DNA of 64,000 nucleotides from Cryptosporangium aurantiacum. GTDB lineage: Bacteria; Actinomycetota; Actinomycetes; Mycobacteriales; Cryptosporangiaceae. Both the position numbers and the translations under genes were made by a program. Every line of letters begins with the position of its first letter. Within the stretch, counting starts at the first letter, position 1. Location: contig NZ_FRCS01000007.1 of the NCBI RefSeq assembly GCF_900143005.1, positions 62,001-126,000 on the forward strand. Direction: 5' to 3'. Shown here piece after piece: positions 16,579-24,608 of this stretch. The notes under the pieces are model-generated. The model had not been told where the DNA came from and ran no database searches. It was given only the letters and a program-made list of their open reading frames with translations.

Positions 16579-17265
16579 TCAGTCGACGCCCGGCAGGACG
16601 GCGACGCGGTCGGCGTGGTCCAGGCGGTAGCCGACGCCACGCACGGTGACGATCTGCGGGCCGGTGTCGGCGAGCTTCACCCGCAGCCGCCGCACGTGGA
16701 CGTCGATCGTCCGCTCGCTGTAGCGGAACCGGGCGCCCCAGACCGCGTCGATGAGCTGGGTGCGGCTGAAGACCTGCCGCGGGTGCCTGGCGAGGAACGC
16801 GAGCAGGTCGAACTCGCGGCGGGTGAGCGAGAGTTCGCTGCCCGCGAGCGTCGCGACCCGGCGACCGGCCAGGATCCGCAGCGGCGGCGTGCCCGCGTCG
16901 CTGCGACGCGCCGCCACGGCGGCACCCCGCGTGGCGGCCCCCGGCCTGGCGTCCACCGTGGCGTCCGGCACCGGCGTGCCGTCGTCGCGGGCGGAGAAGA
17001 CCGGCGCCGACGGCGGCCGCGCCGCGTCGTCGCCGAAACCGAGGGAGACCAGCGCGGAGACGGTCGTGTCACCCGCGCGGGCGTGCCCGGCGAGCAGGTC
17101 GCTGATCTCCGCGCACAGCGCGGACGCGATCCCGGGCGCCCCACCGCCGGTCAGGTCGACCTCCACCAGGACTCGCGCGGTCCGGGTCGGGCCGTTCGCG
17201 GCGGTGAGCCGCCGGACGGTGGCGCCGTGCACCTGCGGGACGCGCTGGTCGGCCTGCGCTGTCAT
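16579..17265 (-). CDS. Winged-helix (OmpR/PhoB-type DNA-binding) regulator lacking a receiver domain
   Basis: 228 residues. The C-terminal part (about 125-218) is a Trans_reg_C winged helix (LSLTRREFDLLAFLARHPRQ, then SERTIDVHVRRLRVKL and VRGVGYRL). The N-terminal half has no receiver domain or phospho-acceptor Asp; instead it has an about 90-residue alpha/beta segment (VRRLTAANGPTRTARVLVEV) and a Pro/Ala-rich linker, so it is not a normal two-component response regulator. GAGGAGG precedes the ATG. A 42-nt near-perfect palindrome lies 16 to 57 nt upstream of the start codon, pointing to autoregulation. What it senses is unknown. Confidence 0.8.
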   Translation of the reverse strand: MTAQADQRVPQVHGATVRRLTAANGPTRTARVLVEVDLTGGGAPGIASALCAEISDLLAGHARAGDTTVSALVSLGFGDDAARPPSAPVFSARDDGTPVPDATVDARPGAATRGAAVAARRSDAGTPPLRILAGRRVATLAGSELSLTRREFDLLAFLARHPRQVFSRTQLIDAVWGARFRYSERTIDVHVRRLRVKLADTGPQIVTVRGVGYRLDHADRVAVLPGVD

Positions 17266-17280
17266 CGGGTCGGTCCTCCT

Positions 17281-17322
17281 CGAGCTTCAACTAGTTAGGT
17301 AACCCTAACTAGTTGAAGCTCG
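17281..17322. promoter_or_regulatory. 42-nt palindrome upstream of the winged-helix regulator
   Basis: Two 19-nt arms (CGAGCTTCAACTAGTTAGG and its exact complement) flank a 4-nt centre TAAC. Each arm contains the self-complementary AACTAGTT, so the site has two nested palindromes about 20 nt apart. Its low G+C content stands out from the surroundings. It is probably a high-affinity operator for the downstream regulator; it could alternatively act as a terminator for the phosphatase gene, which ends 30 nt upstream of it. Confidence 0.6.
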
Positions 17323-17351
17323 GCGTGGGGTGTGGCATGCGCCCCACTACG

Positions 17352-18971
17352 TCACGCCGGGACGAGCCCCGGCCGCCCGGCCACCGTCACCCAGGACGCG
17401 CTGGTGGACACCGGCGACGTCCGGACCGCGATGCTGGCGACCGTGCGGGCCTCCGCGAGCCAACGCTCCTTGGTGACGTCGAACCGCAGGTAACCGCGGA
17501 GTGAACCGTCGAAGTACCGGACGTGCGGGTTCAACGAGGGGTTGGCGGCGGTGACCGGTGCGATGAACGGGGCGGGGAAGTCCGAGCTCACGCTCGTCGC
17601 GGTGAACTCCACCGCGACCGGCGCCGCGGCCAGGTCGTCCCGGTCGATCCGCAGGTCGCTGAACCAGGAGGAGTGGATGTCCCCGGCCAGCACGACCGGG
17701 TTCGCGATCTTGCGCTCGGCCAAGAACCGCAGCAGCCGGGTCCGGGCCGGGTGGTAGCCGTCCCACTGGTCGAGGTTCACGATCGGCGGCAGCGGGTTGG
17801 CCGGGTCCAGCAGGTTCGGGAACCGGATCTGGCTCACCATCACCTGCTGGGCGATGACGTTCCAGCGGGCGCGGGAACCGGCCAGCCCGGCGTGGAGCCA
17901 CTGCTCCTGGGCGCCGCCGGTGAGCGTGCCCGCGGTGTTGTCCAGGCCCGGCTGCGCCGGTCCGAAGTCCAGCGCGATGCCCGGCGGCTGATCGGTGCGG
18001 TGCTGCCGGGTGTCCAGGACGTTGATCCGGGCCAGCCGCCCGAAGTCGAACCGGCGGAAGAGCCGGTAGTTCGGCGAGCCGGGCGTGATCGGCCGGCGGA
18101 GCGGCAGGTGCTCGAAGTACGCCTGGTACGCGGCCGCGCGCTGAGCGGCCATCGCGGCCGGGGACTGGAACTTCGGGCTGTTCGCGTCCTCTGCCTCGTC
18201 GATCAGGTTCGCGTAGTTGTTCTCGACCTCGTGGTCGTCCCAGGTGACGATCCACGGGAACGCCGCGTGCGCGGCCTGCAGGGACGGGTCGGTCTTGTAG
18301 AGCGCGTGGCGGGCTCGGTAGTCGACGAGCGTCCGCAGCTGGTCGAGGCCCGCGGTCTGCGGCTGGGTGTGCATCCGGTCGGGGTAGGCGCTGCGCGGGT
18401 CGTACTCGTAGATGTAGTCGCCGAGGTGCAGGACGACGTCGAGGTCCTCGGCGGCCAGCCCGTCGTAGGCCGGCCAGTAGCCGTTCTGCCAGTCCTGGCA
18501 GTTCACGACGCCGATCCGTAACCGGGAGACGTCGGCCGACGGCGCCGGAGCGGTCCGGGTGCGGCCGGTCTCGCTCACGTGGCCGCCCGCCCGGAAGCGG
18601 TACCAGTACTCGCGGCCGGGACGCAGGCCGCGGGCGTCGACGTGGACGGAGTGCGCCCGGCCGGGGTGCGCGGTCGCGGTGCCCCGCCGCACCACCCGGG
18701 AGAATCGCGCGTCGGTGGCGACCTGCCACTCCACCGGGATCGGCTGCCCCGGCAGCGACCCCGCGTTGAACGGGTCGTTGACCAGCCGGGTCCAGAGCAC
18801 GACCGCGTCCGGGAGCGGATCACCGCTGGCGATGCCCAGCCGGAACGGATCGGTCCGGAGCGGAGCCGCGTGGGCGGTCCGGACGCCGACCGGGAGCGCG
18901 CTCGCGGTGAGCGCACCGGCGGCGCCGGCAGCGGCACCGATCAGGAACTGTCTTCTGTCGACCACGGCCAT
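17352..18971 (-). CDS. phoD: Secreted alkaline phosphatase D (PhoD) family protein
   Basis: 539 residues with a twin-arginine signal (DRRQFLIGAAAG, cleavage near AHAAP) and the PhoD architecture: an N-terminal Ig-like/fibronectin-type domain (40-140) and a metallophosphatase domain. Metal-site motifs seen are GVVNCQDWQNG (the Cys-Gln-Asp-Trp segment around residue 155), LHLGDYIYEYD, TWDDHEVENNY and AGDIHSSWFSD. PhoD enzymes are Fe/Ca-dependent phosphomonoesterase/diesterases that release phosphate outside the cell and are exported folded by Tat. Clear Tat signal and single-gene context; no convincing PHO box was recognised in the short upstream region. Confidence 0.93.
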   Translation of the reverse strand: MAVVDRRQFLIGAAAGAAGALTASALPVGVRTAHAAPLRTDPFRLGIASGDPLPDAVVLWTRLVNDPFNAGSLPGQPIPVEWQVATDARFSRVVRRGTATAHPGRAHSVHVDARGLRPGREYWYRFRAGGHVSETGRTRTAPAPSADVSRLRIGVVNCQDWQNGYWPAYDGLAAEDLDVVLHLGDYIYEYDPRSAYPDRMHTQPQTAGLDQLRTLVDYRARHALYKTDPSLQAAHAAFPWIVTWDDHEVENNYANLIDEAEDANSPKFQSPAAMAAQRAAAYQAYFEHLPLRRPITPGSPNYRLFRRFDFGRLARINVLDTRQHRTDQPPGIALDFGPAQPGLDNTAGTLTGGAQEQWLHAGLAGSRARWNVIAQQVMVSQIRFPNLLDPANPLPPIVNLDQWDGYHPARTRLLRFLAERKIANPVVLAGDIHSSWFSDLRIDRDDLAAAPVAVEFTATSVSSDFPAPFIAPVTAANPSLNPHVRYFDGSLRGYLRFDVTKERWLAEARTVASIAVRTSPVSTSASWVTVAGRPGLVPA

Positions 18972-19019
18972 CGGGACCTCCCTGTACCGGATGCAGCGAC
19001 CTGGCGTCCATGATCCGCG

Positions 19020-19037
19020 TGAACGCGCGAGTGTTCA
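19020..19037. promoter_or_regulatory. Inverted repeat in the phoD / DUF5995 divergent region
   Basis: TGAAC-N8-GTTCA lies between the divergent starts of the phoD gene (18971) and the DUF5995 gene (19102). It contains GTTCAC on the minus strand, which is half of an actinobacterial PHO-box unit, but the second 11-nt repeat is missing, so a PhoP site is not supported. A shared operator is possible. Confidence 0.25.
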
Positions 19038-19101
19038 TGCAGTTCGCCGTACGCTCGGGAAGTCGTTGTTTTCCGGACGCTCGCCGAGCCAGGGGGGACG
19101 G

Positions 19102-19821
19102 ATGGCCGGTGGGATCCAGGACGTGCTGGCGCGGATGCGATCGCTCCGCGACACGCTCGATCCGGCGGACGGCGTCCGGCAGTTCAACCGCGTCTACTTA
19201 CGGGTCACCGAGGAGCTGCAACCCCGGCTGAGCGCCGGGTTCTTCCGCGACCCCGAGTTCGTCGAGCGGTTCGCGGTGCTCTTCGCCGGCCGCTACTTCG
19301 CCGCGGTCGACGCCGGGGCGGCGGACGTGCGGCGGGTGAGCCCGGCGTGGCGGCCGCTGTTCGCCCAGCGCACCGATCCGCGGATCCACCCCGTCCAGTT
19401 CGCGGTGGCCGGCATGAACGCCCACATCAACCACGACCTCGCGCTGGCCACCGTCGACGCCTGCCTGGCGCACGGCACCCACCCCGGCGACGAGCGGGTC
19501 GGCGTCGACTACCTGCGGATCAACGCGATCTTCGAGGAGGTCGAGGCGGAGATCCGGTTGGCGTTGCTGTCCGGTCCGGAGGAGCTCGGCGAACCGTTCG
19601 AGCCGATCGTCCACCTGATCAGCACGTGGAGCGTCGTCCAGGCCCGCGACGCGGCGTGGGTGCGCGCGCAGGTGCGCTGGGCGCTGCGGCAGCAGGACTG
19701 GCTGCTCGACCGCACCGAGGAGGCGTCCGCGCGGGCGACCGGGATGACCGGCCGTCACCTGCTGACTCCGCTGCTCCCGGCCCGTCGGCGGCGCGCGTTC
19801 CCCGACGTTCTGCCGGATTGA
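19102..19821 (+). CDS. DUF5995 family protein
   Basis: 239 residues, helical, soluble, resembling the actinobacterial DUF5995 family: conserved-looking FNRVYLRVTEEL, FFRDPEFVERFAVLFAGRYF, PRIHPVQFAVAGMNAHINHDL and VDYLRINAIF segments. The invariant His in AHINHDL could bind metal, but no reaction is known. ATG 19102 is chosen because AGGGGGGAC sits directly upstream; longer in-frame readings pass through the phoD promoter region. It is followed 43 nt later by the MMPL exporter gene in the same direction. Confidence 0.75.
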   Translation: MAGGIQDVLARMRSLRDTLDPADGVRQFNRVYLRVTEELQPRLSAGFFRDPEFVERFAVLFAGRYFAAVDAGAADVRRVSPAWRPLFAQRTDPRIHPVQFAVAGMNAHINHDLALATVDACLAHGTHPGDERVGVDYLRINAIFEEVEAEIRLALLSGPEELGEPFEPIVHLISTWSVVQARDAAWVRAQVRWALRQQDWLLDRTEEASARATGMTGRHLLTPLLPARRRRAFPDVLPD

Positions 19822-19864
19822 CCCATTCAAGAGTAAAAATCCCATTTGGGGGCAAAACCTCGGC

Positions 19865-22045
19865 GTGGCAGCGTTGCTGTATCGCCTCGGAGCGGGTGCG
19901 TTCCGCTTCCGCGTCCAGGTGTGCGTCGCGTGGGTGCTGGTTCTTCTCGCCGTGGGCGTCGGTGCGGTGACACTCTCCGGCAAGACCGTGAGCAGTTTCA
20001 GCATCCCCGGGCAGGAGTCGACGACCGCGCTCGAACTGATCGCCGAGAAGTTCGAGGTCGGGGCAACCGGCGCGACCGCGCAAGTCGTCCTGGAGGCGCC
20101 CGGCGGCGGCACGATCACCGCGGCCGAGCCCGCGGCGAAGGTCGCCACGCTGGTGACCGCGCTCCGCGAGCTGCCCGGTGTACTCAGCGCGACGGACCCG
20201 CTGGACCCGGCGTCACCCGTCGTGTCGGCGGATCAGCGCGCCGCGTACAGCACCGTGACCTACCAGGCGCAGGCCGCCGAGATCACCGAGGAGCAGCGCG
20301 ACGCGCTGCTCGCGGCGGTCGCGACCGCCCGCTTCGACGGGCTCACCGCCGAGGTCACCGGCGAGGCGGCGGAGGCCCAGGGTGCCGGTGTCGGCGGCGC
20401 GGGGGAGGCGGCCGGTGTCGTGGTCGCGCTGATCGTCCTCGCGATCACCTACGGGTCGCTGGTGGCCGCCGGGATGAACCTGCTCACCGCGCTGGTCGGC
20501 GTCGGCATCGGAGCGCTGGGGATCACGCTGCTGACCGGCTTCATCGACCTGCAGGCGACGACGTCGGTGCTCGCGGTCATGCTCGGGCTCGCGGTCGGTA
20601 TCGACTACGCGCTGTTCATCTTCACCCGCTTCCGGCAGGAACTGCTCAGCGGCCGGACGATCGGCGAGGCGGCGCCGATGGCGGTGGGCACCGCCGGATC
20701 CGCGGTGGTCACCGCGGGCATCACCGTGGTCATCGCGCTGTCCGGGCTGGCCGTCGCCGGCATCCCGTTCCTCACCGAGATGGGGCTGGCCGCCGCGGGC
20801 ACGGTGGTGGTCGCGGTGCTCGTCGCGGTGACGCTGGTGCCCGCGGTCCTCGCCCTGATCGGCCTGCGCGCGCTGCCCCCCAAGGTCCGGCCGACGCTCC
20901 GCAGCGGCAACCCGCTGCCGCCGCACCCGGATCGGGGTTTCGTCGCGGGCTGGGCCAGGACCGTCACCGAACGACGCTGGCTGAGCCTGCTCGGCGCGGT
21001 CGTGGTGCTTGCCGTGATCGCGGTGCCGGTGTTCTCGATGCGGACGTCGCTGAACCAGGAGCCGGCGCCGGATACCACCCAGGCGAAGGCGACCGCGATC
21101 CTGTCCGAGCGGTTCGGTGCGGGCGTCACCGGCCCGCTGTTGATCCTGGTCGAGGGAGAGGACGCGACCGGCGTGGCGCGGTCCGCGGTCCCGGCGGCCG
21201 AGGCGCTCGACGACGTCGCGCTGGTGTCCGCGCCGCGGGAGTCCCCGTACGGTGGTGCGGCGCTGATCACCGTGATCCCGGAGTCCGGGCCGGACAGCGA
21301 GGAGACCGTCGACCTCGTGCACGCGCTGCGGGACGCGCTCGCCGGCCTCGGCGGGAGTGCTCGGTCGTACGTCACCGGGACGACCGCGGTCAGCGTCGAC
21401 GTCTCGCAGAAGCTGAACGAGGCGCTCCCGGAGTACCTGGTACTCGTCGTCGGGCTCGCGCTCGTGCTGCTGATCCTGGTGTTCCGGTCGCTGCTGGTGC
21501 CGATCGCCGGCGTGCTGGGATTCCTGCTGACGATCGGCGCCGCGCTCGGGGCGACGGTCGCGGTGTTCCAGTGGGGCTGGCTGAAAGTACTGGTGAACGC
21601 CGAGACGACCGGGCCGCTGCTGAGCCTGGCGCCGATCATCGTCGTCGGCATCCTGTTCGGCCTGGCGATGGACTACCAGGTCTTCCTCGTCTCCCGGATG
21701 CACGAGGCGCACGCGCACGGCGCCGCGCCCCGGGCCGCGATCGTCACCGGCTTCCGGCAGGCCGCGCCGGTCGTCGTCGCGGCCGCGTCGATCATGTTCG
21801 CGGTGTTCGCGGGCTTCATCCCGGAGGGCGACGCGACGATCAAGCCGATCGCGTTCGCGTTGGCGACCGGCATCCTGTTCGACGCGATCGTGGTGCGGAT
21901 GGTCGCGATGCCCGCGGCGATGTCGCTGCTGGGCGCGTCCGCCTGGTGGCTGCCGCGAGGGCTGCGCTGGCTCCCGACGCTCGACGTCGAGGGGGCAGCG
22001 CTCGAACGTCGTCCGGACGAGACGCGCGAGTTCGCCCCGCACTGA
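19865..22045 (+). CDS. MMPL/RND-family membrane exporter
   Basis: 726 residues with two repeats of an extracytoplasmic loop flanked by membrane helices (about twelve in total: one near residues 15-35, five at 180-345, one at 375-395 and five at 520-690). Conserved MMPL motifs include GLAVGIDYALFIFTRFR in the first half and LFGLAMDYQVFLVSRMHE in the second, the Asp-Tyr pairs of the proton relay. MMPL proteins export lipids, glycolipids or drugs. GTG 19865 is the start at the first hydrophobic block. No lipid-synthesis genes are nearby, so the cargo is unknown. Confidence 0.9.
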   Translation: MAALLYRLGAGAFRFRVQVCVAWVLVLLAVGVGAVTLSGKTVSSFSIPGQESTTALELIAEKFEVGATGATAQVVLEAPGGGTITAAEPAAKVATLVTALRELPGVLSATDPLDPASPVVSADQRAAYSTVTYQAQAAEITEEQRDALLAAVATARFDGLTAEVTGEAAEAQGAGVGGAGEAAGVVVALIVLAITYGSLVAAGMNLLTALVGVGIGALGITLLTGFIDLQATTSVLAVMLGLAVGIDYALFIFTRFRQELLSGRTIGEAAPMAVGTAGSAVVTAGITVVIALSGLAVAGIPFLTEMGLAAAGTVVVAVLVAVTLVPAVLALIGLRALPPKVRPTLRSGNPLPPHPDRGFVAGWARTVTERRWLSLLGAVVVLAVIAVPVFSMRTSLNQEPAPDTTQAKATAILSERFGAGVTGPLLILVEGEDATGVARSAVPAAEALDDVALVSAPRESPYGGAALITVIPESGPDSEETVDLVHALRDALAGLGGSARSYVTGTTAVSVDVSQKLNEALPEYLVLVVGLALVLLILVFRSLLVPIAGVLGFLLTIGAALGATVAVFQWGWLKVLVNAETTGPLLSLAPIIVVGILFGLAMDYQVFLVSRMHEAHAHGAAPRAAIVTGFRQAAPVVVAAASIMFAVFAGFIPEGDATIKPIAFALATGILFDAIVVRMVAMPAAMSLLGASAWWLPRGLRWLPTLDVEGAALERRPDETREFAPH

Positions 22046-22070
22046 CCCCGAGTGTCCTACCGTGCTGACT

Positions 22071-22089
22071 GAAACATAGTTCTGGTTTC
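22071..22089. promoter_or_regulatory. Inverted repeat upstream of the ferredoxin gene
   Basis: GAAAC-N9-GTTTC lies 33 nt before the ferredoxin start. CATAGT inside it can act as a -10 element. It resembles TetR-family operators in layout only; no regulator gene is adjacent. Confidence 0.3.
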
Positions 22090-22121
22090 TGTGGGCGGTC
22101 GCCTCATCGGGGAGGAACGTC

Positions 22122-22316
22122 GTGAAGGTACTGGTCGACAACCAGCGGTGCGAAGCGCACGGACAGTGCTGGATGGTGGACGAGGAATTCTTCCCGCTGG
22201 ATGACGACGGGTACAGCGCGCTCCCGGCGGGCGGTGTCGACGTCGCACCGGAGATGGAGGACACGGCTCGGCGGGGCGTCGACGCGTGCCCGCTGCAGGC
22301 GCTGCGGATCGAGTGA
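22122..22316 (+). CDS. Ferredoxin, [3Fe-4S] type
   Basis: 64 residues with Cys at C-x5-C (NQRCEAHGQCW, Cys10 and Cys16) and the distal Cys-Pro (DACPLQAL), the three-ligand pattern of the [3Fe-4S] ferredoxins that serve cytochromes P450; a fourth cysteine is absent. GGAGGAACGTC precedes the start. It normally passes electrons from a ferredoxin reductase to a P450, yet no P450 or reductase gene is in this window, so it is an orphan. A strong hairpin follows at 22325. Confidence 0.88.
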   Translation: MKVLVDNQRCEAHGQCWMVDEEFFPLDDDGYSALPAGGVDVAPEMEDTARRGVDACPLQALRIE

Positions 22317-22324
22317 CGAACGAC

Positions 22325-22348
22325 GGCCGGGGCCGAATGGCCCCGGCC
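22325..22348. terminator. Bidirectional hairpin terminator
   Basis: GGCCGGGGCC and GGCCCCGGCC form a 10-bp stem with a GAAT loop, extended imperfectly by flanking CGACGG/CCGTCG. It lies in the 45-nt gap between the convergent ferredoxin and DUF3618 genes and probably stops both. Confidence 0.7.
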
Positions 22349-22361
22349 GCCGTCGTGGTGG

Positions 22362-23057
22362 TTACTGCCGGGCGGTGTCCTGGACGTTCCCGGCCCGGTC
22401 CTTCGCCTCGCCCTTCAGCTCCTCGGCGTGACCGGTCGCGGTCTGCTTGACGTCCTGCGCCGCGCCGACCGCGGTCTCCTTCACCTGTTGGGCGGCGTCC
22501 TTCGCAGGTTCCTTGAGGTTGTCGGCGACCTCCTTGGCCTTCTCGCCGACCGCCTGACCGGCCTGCCGGACCGGCTCCTCGGCGCGCTCGCGGAGAGCGG
22601 CGCCCGCCCGCCGCTCGGGAGCGGAGGCCGGGATGAGGCTGGACGCCAGCCAGCCGATGCCGAACGCGATCAGCCCGGCGGCCAGCGGGTTGCCCTCGGT
22701 GTGACGCCGGGCGGCGTCCGCGGTGCCGCTCGCCGCGTCGGCCGCGGAGTCCTTCGCGCTCGCCACCGAGTCCTTGGCGCTCGCCGCGCGGTCGGCGAGG
22801 CCGTGGCCGGCCTCGGACGCCCGGTCGTGCGTGCCGTGCGCGAGGTCGGCAGCCTTCTCCTTGGCCGTGTCGGTGACGTCGGATGCCGTCCCCATGATCC
22901 GCTCCTTCGCCGTTGACGCCGCGTGGGTGACCCGTCCGACCTGCCGCCGGGCGGCCTGTCGCGGGCTGACCTTCTCGACCAGCGCGTCGACGTCGTCGCC
23001 GAGCCGCATCCGCTGGCGCATGATGTCCCGCTCTATGCGTTCCTGTTCTGCACCCAC
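22362..23057 (-). CDS. DUF3618-domain protein with Ala/Lys-rich repeats
   Basis: 231 residues. The first 35 match the DUF3618 module (RIERDIMRQRMRLGDDVDALVEKV), which occurs in actinobacterial envelope-stress operons. After that are many Ala/Lys/Asp repeats (for example SAKDSVASAKDSAADAAS and VKETAVGAAQDVKQTA), likely a long amphipathic coiled coil, interrupted by one hydrophobic segment near 124-142 (PLAAGLIAFGIGWLASSLIP). It probably sits at the membrane. GTG 23057 overlaps the end of the holin-like gene by 25 nt. Third gene of an operon with the proteins at 23033 and 23449. Function unknown. Confidence 0.75.
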   Translation of the reverse strand: MGAEQERIERDIMRQRMRLGDDVDALVEKVSPRQAARRQVGRVTHAASTAKERIMGTASDVTDTAKEKAADLAHGTHDRASEAGHGLADRAASAKDSVASAKDSAADAASGTADAARRHTEGNPLAAGLIAFGIGWLASSLIPASAPERRAGAALRERAEEPVRQAGQAVGEKAKEVADNLKEPAKDAAQQVKETAVGAAQDVKQTATGHAEELKGEAKDRAGNVQDTARQ

Positions 23058-23452
23058 CGCACGTCCTCCTTCACGGTCTCGACCGTCCGCTTCGGAACCG
23101 GGTTCACGGCGCGGATCTTCTTCCGGCCGTACGCCGCGAGTGCGGCCGCACCGGCGGCCCAGAGCACTCCGACGATCAGCGCTGCCCAGCCCACCGGGAT
23201 GACCGCCCCGAGGCCGTACATCACCGCGAGCGAGACGAACAGCAGTGCCAGCCAGCCGGCCACGCCGGCGCCGCCGAACGCGCCGCCCGCCTTTCCGGCT
23301 TTCGTGACCTCGGCCTTGGTCTCCGACTTGGCCAGCGCGATCTCCTGGCGGATCAGCGTGGTGAGGTCGTCGGCGACGTTGCGGACCAGGTCACCGACCG
23401 AGGCGTCCGATACCGTCCTGGGCGGCTCGCCCGGGACGTCGGCGGCGGTCAC
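23033..23452 (-). CDS. Actinobacterial holin-X (phage-holin-like) membrane protein
   Basis: 139 residues of the actinobacterial Holin-X group: a helical N-terminal part (DLTTLIRQEIALAKSETKAEVTKAG) and two membrane helices at about 57-78 and 83-107, ending in a basic tail. In spite of the name, chromosomal members are ordinary membrane proteins in envelope operons and not phage remnants. It overlaps the upstream gene by four bases (ATGA) and the downstream gene by 25 nt, so the three are a tightly coupled unit. Confidence 0.85.
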   Translation of the reverse strand: MTAADVPGEPPRTVSDASVGDLVRNVADDLTTLIRQEIALAKSETKAEVTKAGKAGGAFGGAGVAGWLALLFVSLAVMYGLGAVIPVGWAALIVGVLWAAGAAALAAYGRKKIRAVNPVPKRTVETVKEDVRWVQNRNA

Positions 23453-24534
23453 GGTCGGTCCCCGCGGTGCGACGGGTCGGGGTAGGCGCCGCCCTGGCCA
23501 TCCGGGTCACGCACCGGCTCGGGGTGTACCGGGTCGGAGGCCAGCGGGTCGGGCTGGACCGGGCCGGTGTGCGCCGAGCCCGGCTGCACCGGGTCGGAGA
23601 AACGCGGGTCGGTGACCGGCGCGGCGGGCGGAGGCGGCGGATAGCCGGTCTCCCCGTAGCCGGGCTCCCCATAACCGGGCTCCGCAGAGCTTTCGCGGTA
23701 CGCGGTGTCGCCGGAGACGTATCCGGCGTCACCGGGGGCGCCGGGAGCCGGACGACCCGGCGTCGGTCCGCCCGGTGCGTGCCGTCCGGGCGGATACGGG
23801 TCGGAGCCGGGCGTGTACCCGGATGCGTAGTCGGTCGTGGCCCGGGTGCCCGGCGCCTGCGGTACGACCGGGGGCACAGGCTGGGCAGGCGGTACTTCGG
23901 CGACGCCGATCGCGGTGTCGTCCAGGTCCCGCGCGGGCGCAGCCGGGATCGTCTCGGTGGTCCCGACCCCGAGGCCGGAGTAGGTGGTCGACGTGCCGGT
24001 ATCCGCGATCGAGGCCCGGTATTCACCGGAGTCGGACGCGCCCTCGCCGGACGCCGCGGAGACGCTGCGGAACACCCGGCCGGCCACCACGCCCGCCGCA
24101 CCGGCGAGCAGCAGGAACGTGCCTGGCCGACGGCGGGCGAACGACCGGACGTCCTCCAGGATCGCGTCCGGGCCCTTCGCGTCGAGGTAGTCGGCGAACC
24201 GGCGCGTGTAGTCACCGGCCCGTTGGGTGAGTTCGGCGGTCAGCGCCGAGTGCTGATCGCGGCCGGACCCCAGCTCGTCGCCGGTGGTCCGGAGCGCGCT
24301 GACGAGACGCTGCCGCTGCGCGTCGACCTGACCGCTCACCTCGTCCTTCGTCGTGCGGAGGAGGTCGGCGGCCTGCGCCTTGGCTTCGCCGGCCACCTGG
24401 GACGCTTGGTCGCTCGCGGTGCGGGCGACGTCCGAACCGGCGTCCTTGGCGCTGGACGCCAGCGCGGTTCCTTCCTGCTGTGCGGTGCCCGCCGTCTCAC
24501 GGGCCCGATCGGTCGTGCTGGGCGTGCTCGTCAT
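23449..24534 (-). CDS. Unknown membrane-associated protein of the holin/DUF3618 operon
   Basis: 361 residues. An Ala/Gln-rich helical region (about 20-140, with the RDQHSALTAELTQRAGDYTRRF segment) leads to one hydrophobic stretch (RRPGTFLLLAGAAGVVAGRVF, near 138-158) and a long disordered C-terminus rich in Pro, Gly, Tyr and Asp, including repeated EPGYGEPGYGETGY. I do not recognise a family name; such proteins typically open Holin-X/DUF3618 operons in actinobacteria. ATG 24534 is preferred because CAGGGG precedes it; an ATG 18 nt earlier lacks one. Confidence 0.65.
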   Translation of the reverse strand: MTSTPSTTDRARETAGTAQQEGTALASSAKDAGSDVARTASDQASQVAGEAKAQAADLLRTTKDEVSGQVDAQRQRLVSALRTTGDELGSGRDQHSALTAELTQRAGDYTRRFADYLDAKGPDAILEDVRSFARRRPGTFLLLAGAAGVVAGRVFRSVSAASGEGASDSGEYRASIADTGTSTTYSGLGVGTTETIPAAPARDLDDTAIGVAEVPPAQPVPPVVPQAPGTRATTDYASGYTPGSDPYPPGRHAPGGPTPGRPAPGAPGDAGYVSGDTAYRESSAEPGYGEPGYGETGYPPPPPAAPVTDPRFSDPVQPGSAHTGPVQPDPLASDPVHPEPVRDPDGQGGAYPDPSHRGDRP

Positions 24535-24608
24535 GGCAACCCCTGGGGGCAATCGGGGATCGGTCCCCGGGAGAGTGTCCGGGCCGAGACGTGGGAAACC
24601 TGTCGCTC

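Noticed and set aside
19020-19037. PHO box controlling phoD
   Set aside because: Only one GTTCAC-like unit is seen; the direct 11-nt repeats needed for PhoP are missing.
23033-24534. Prophage remnant suggested by a holin-like protein
   Set aside because: No endolysin, portal, integrase or att-like repeats occur, and Holin-X proteins are common chromosomal genes in actinobacteria.
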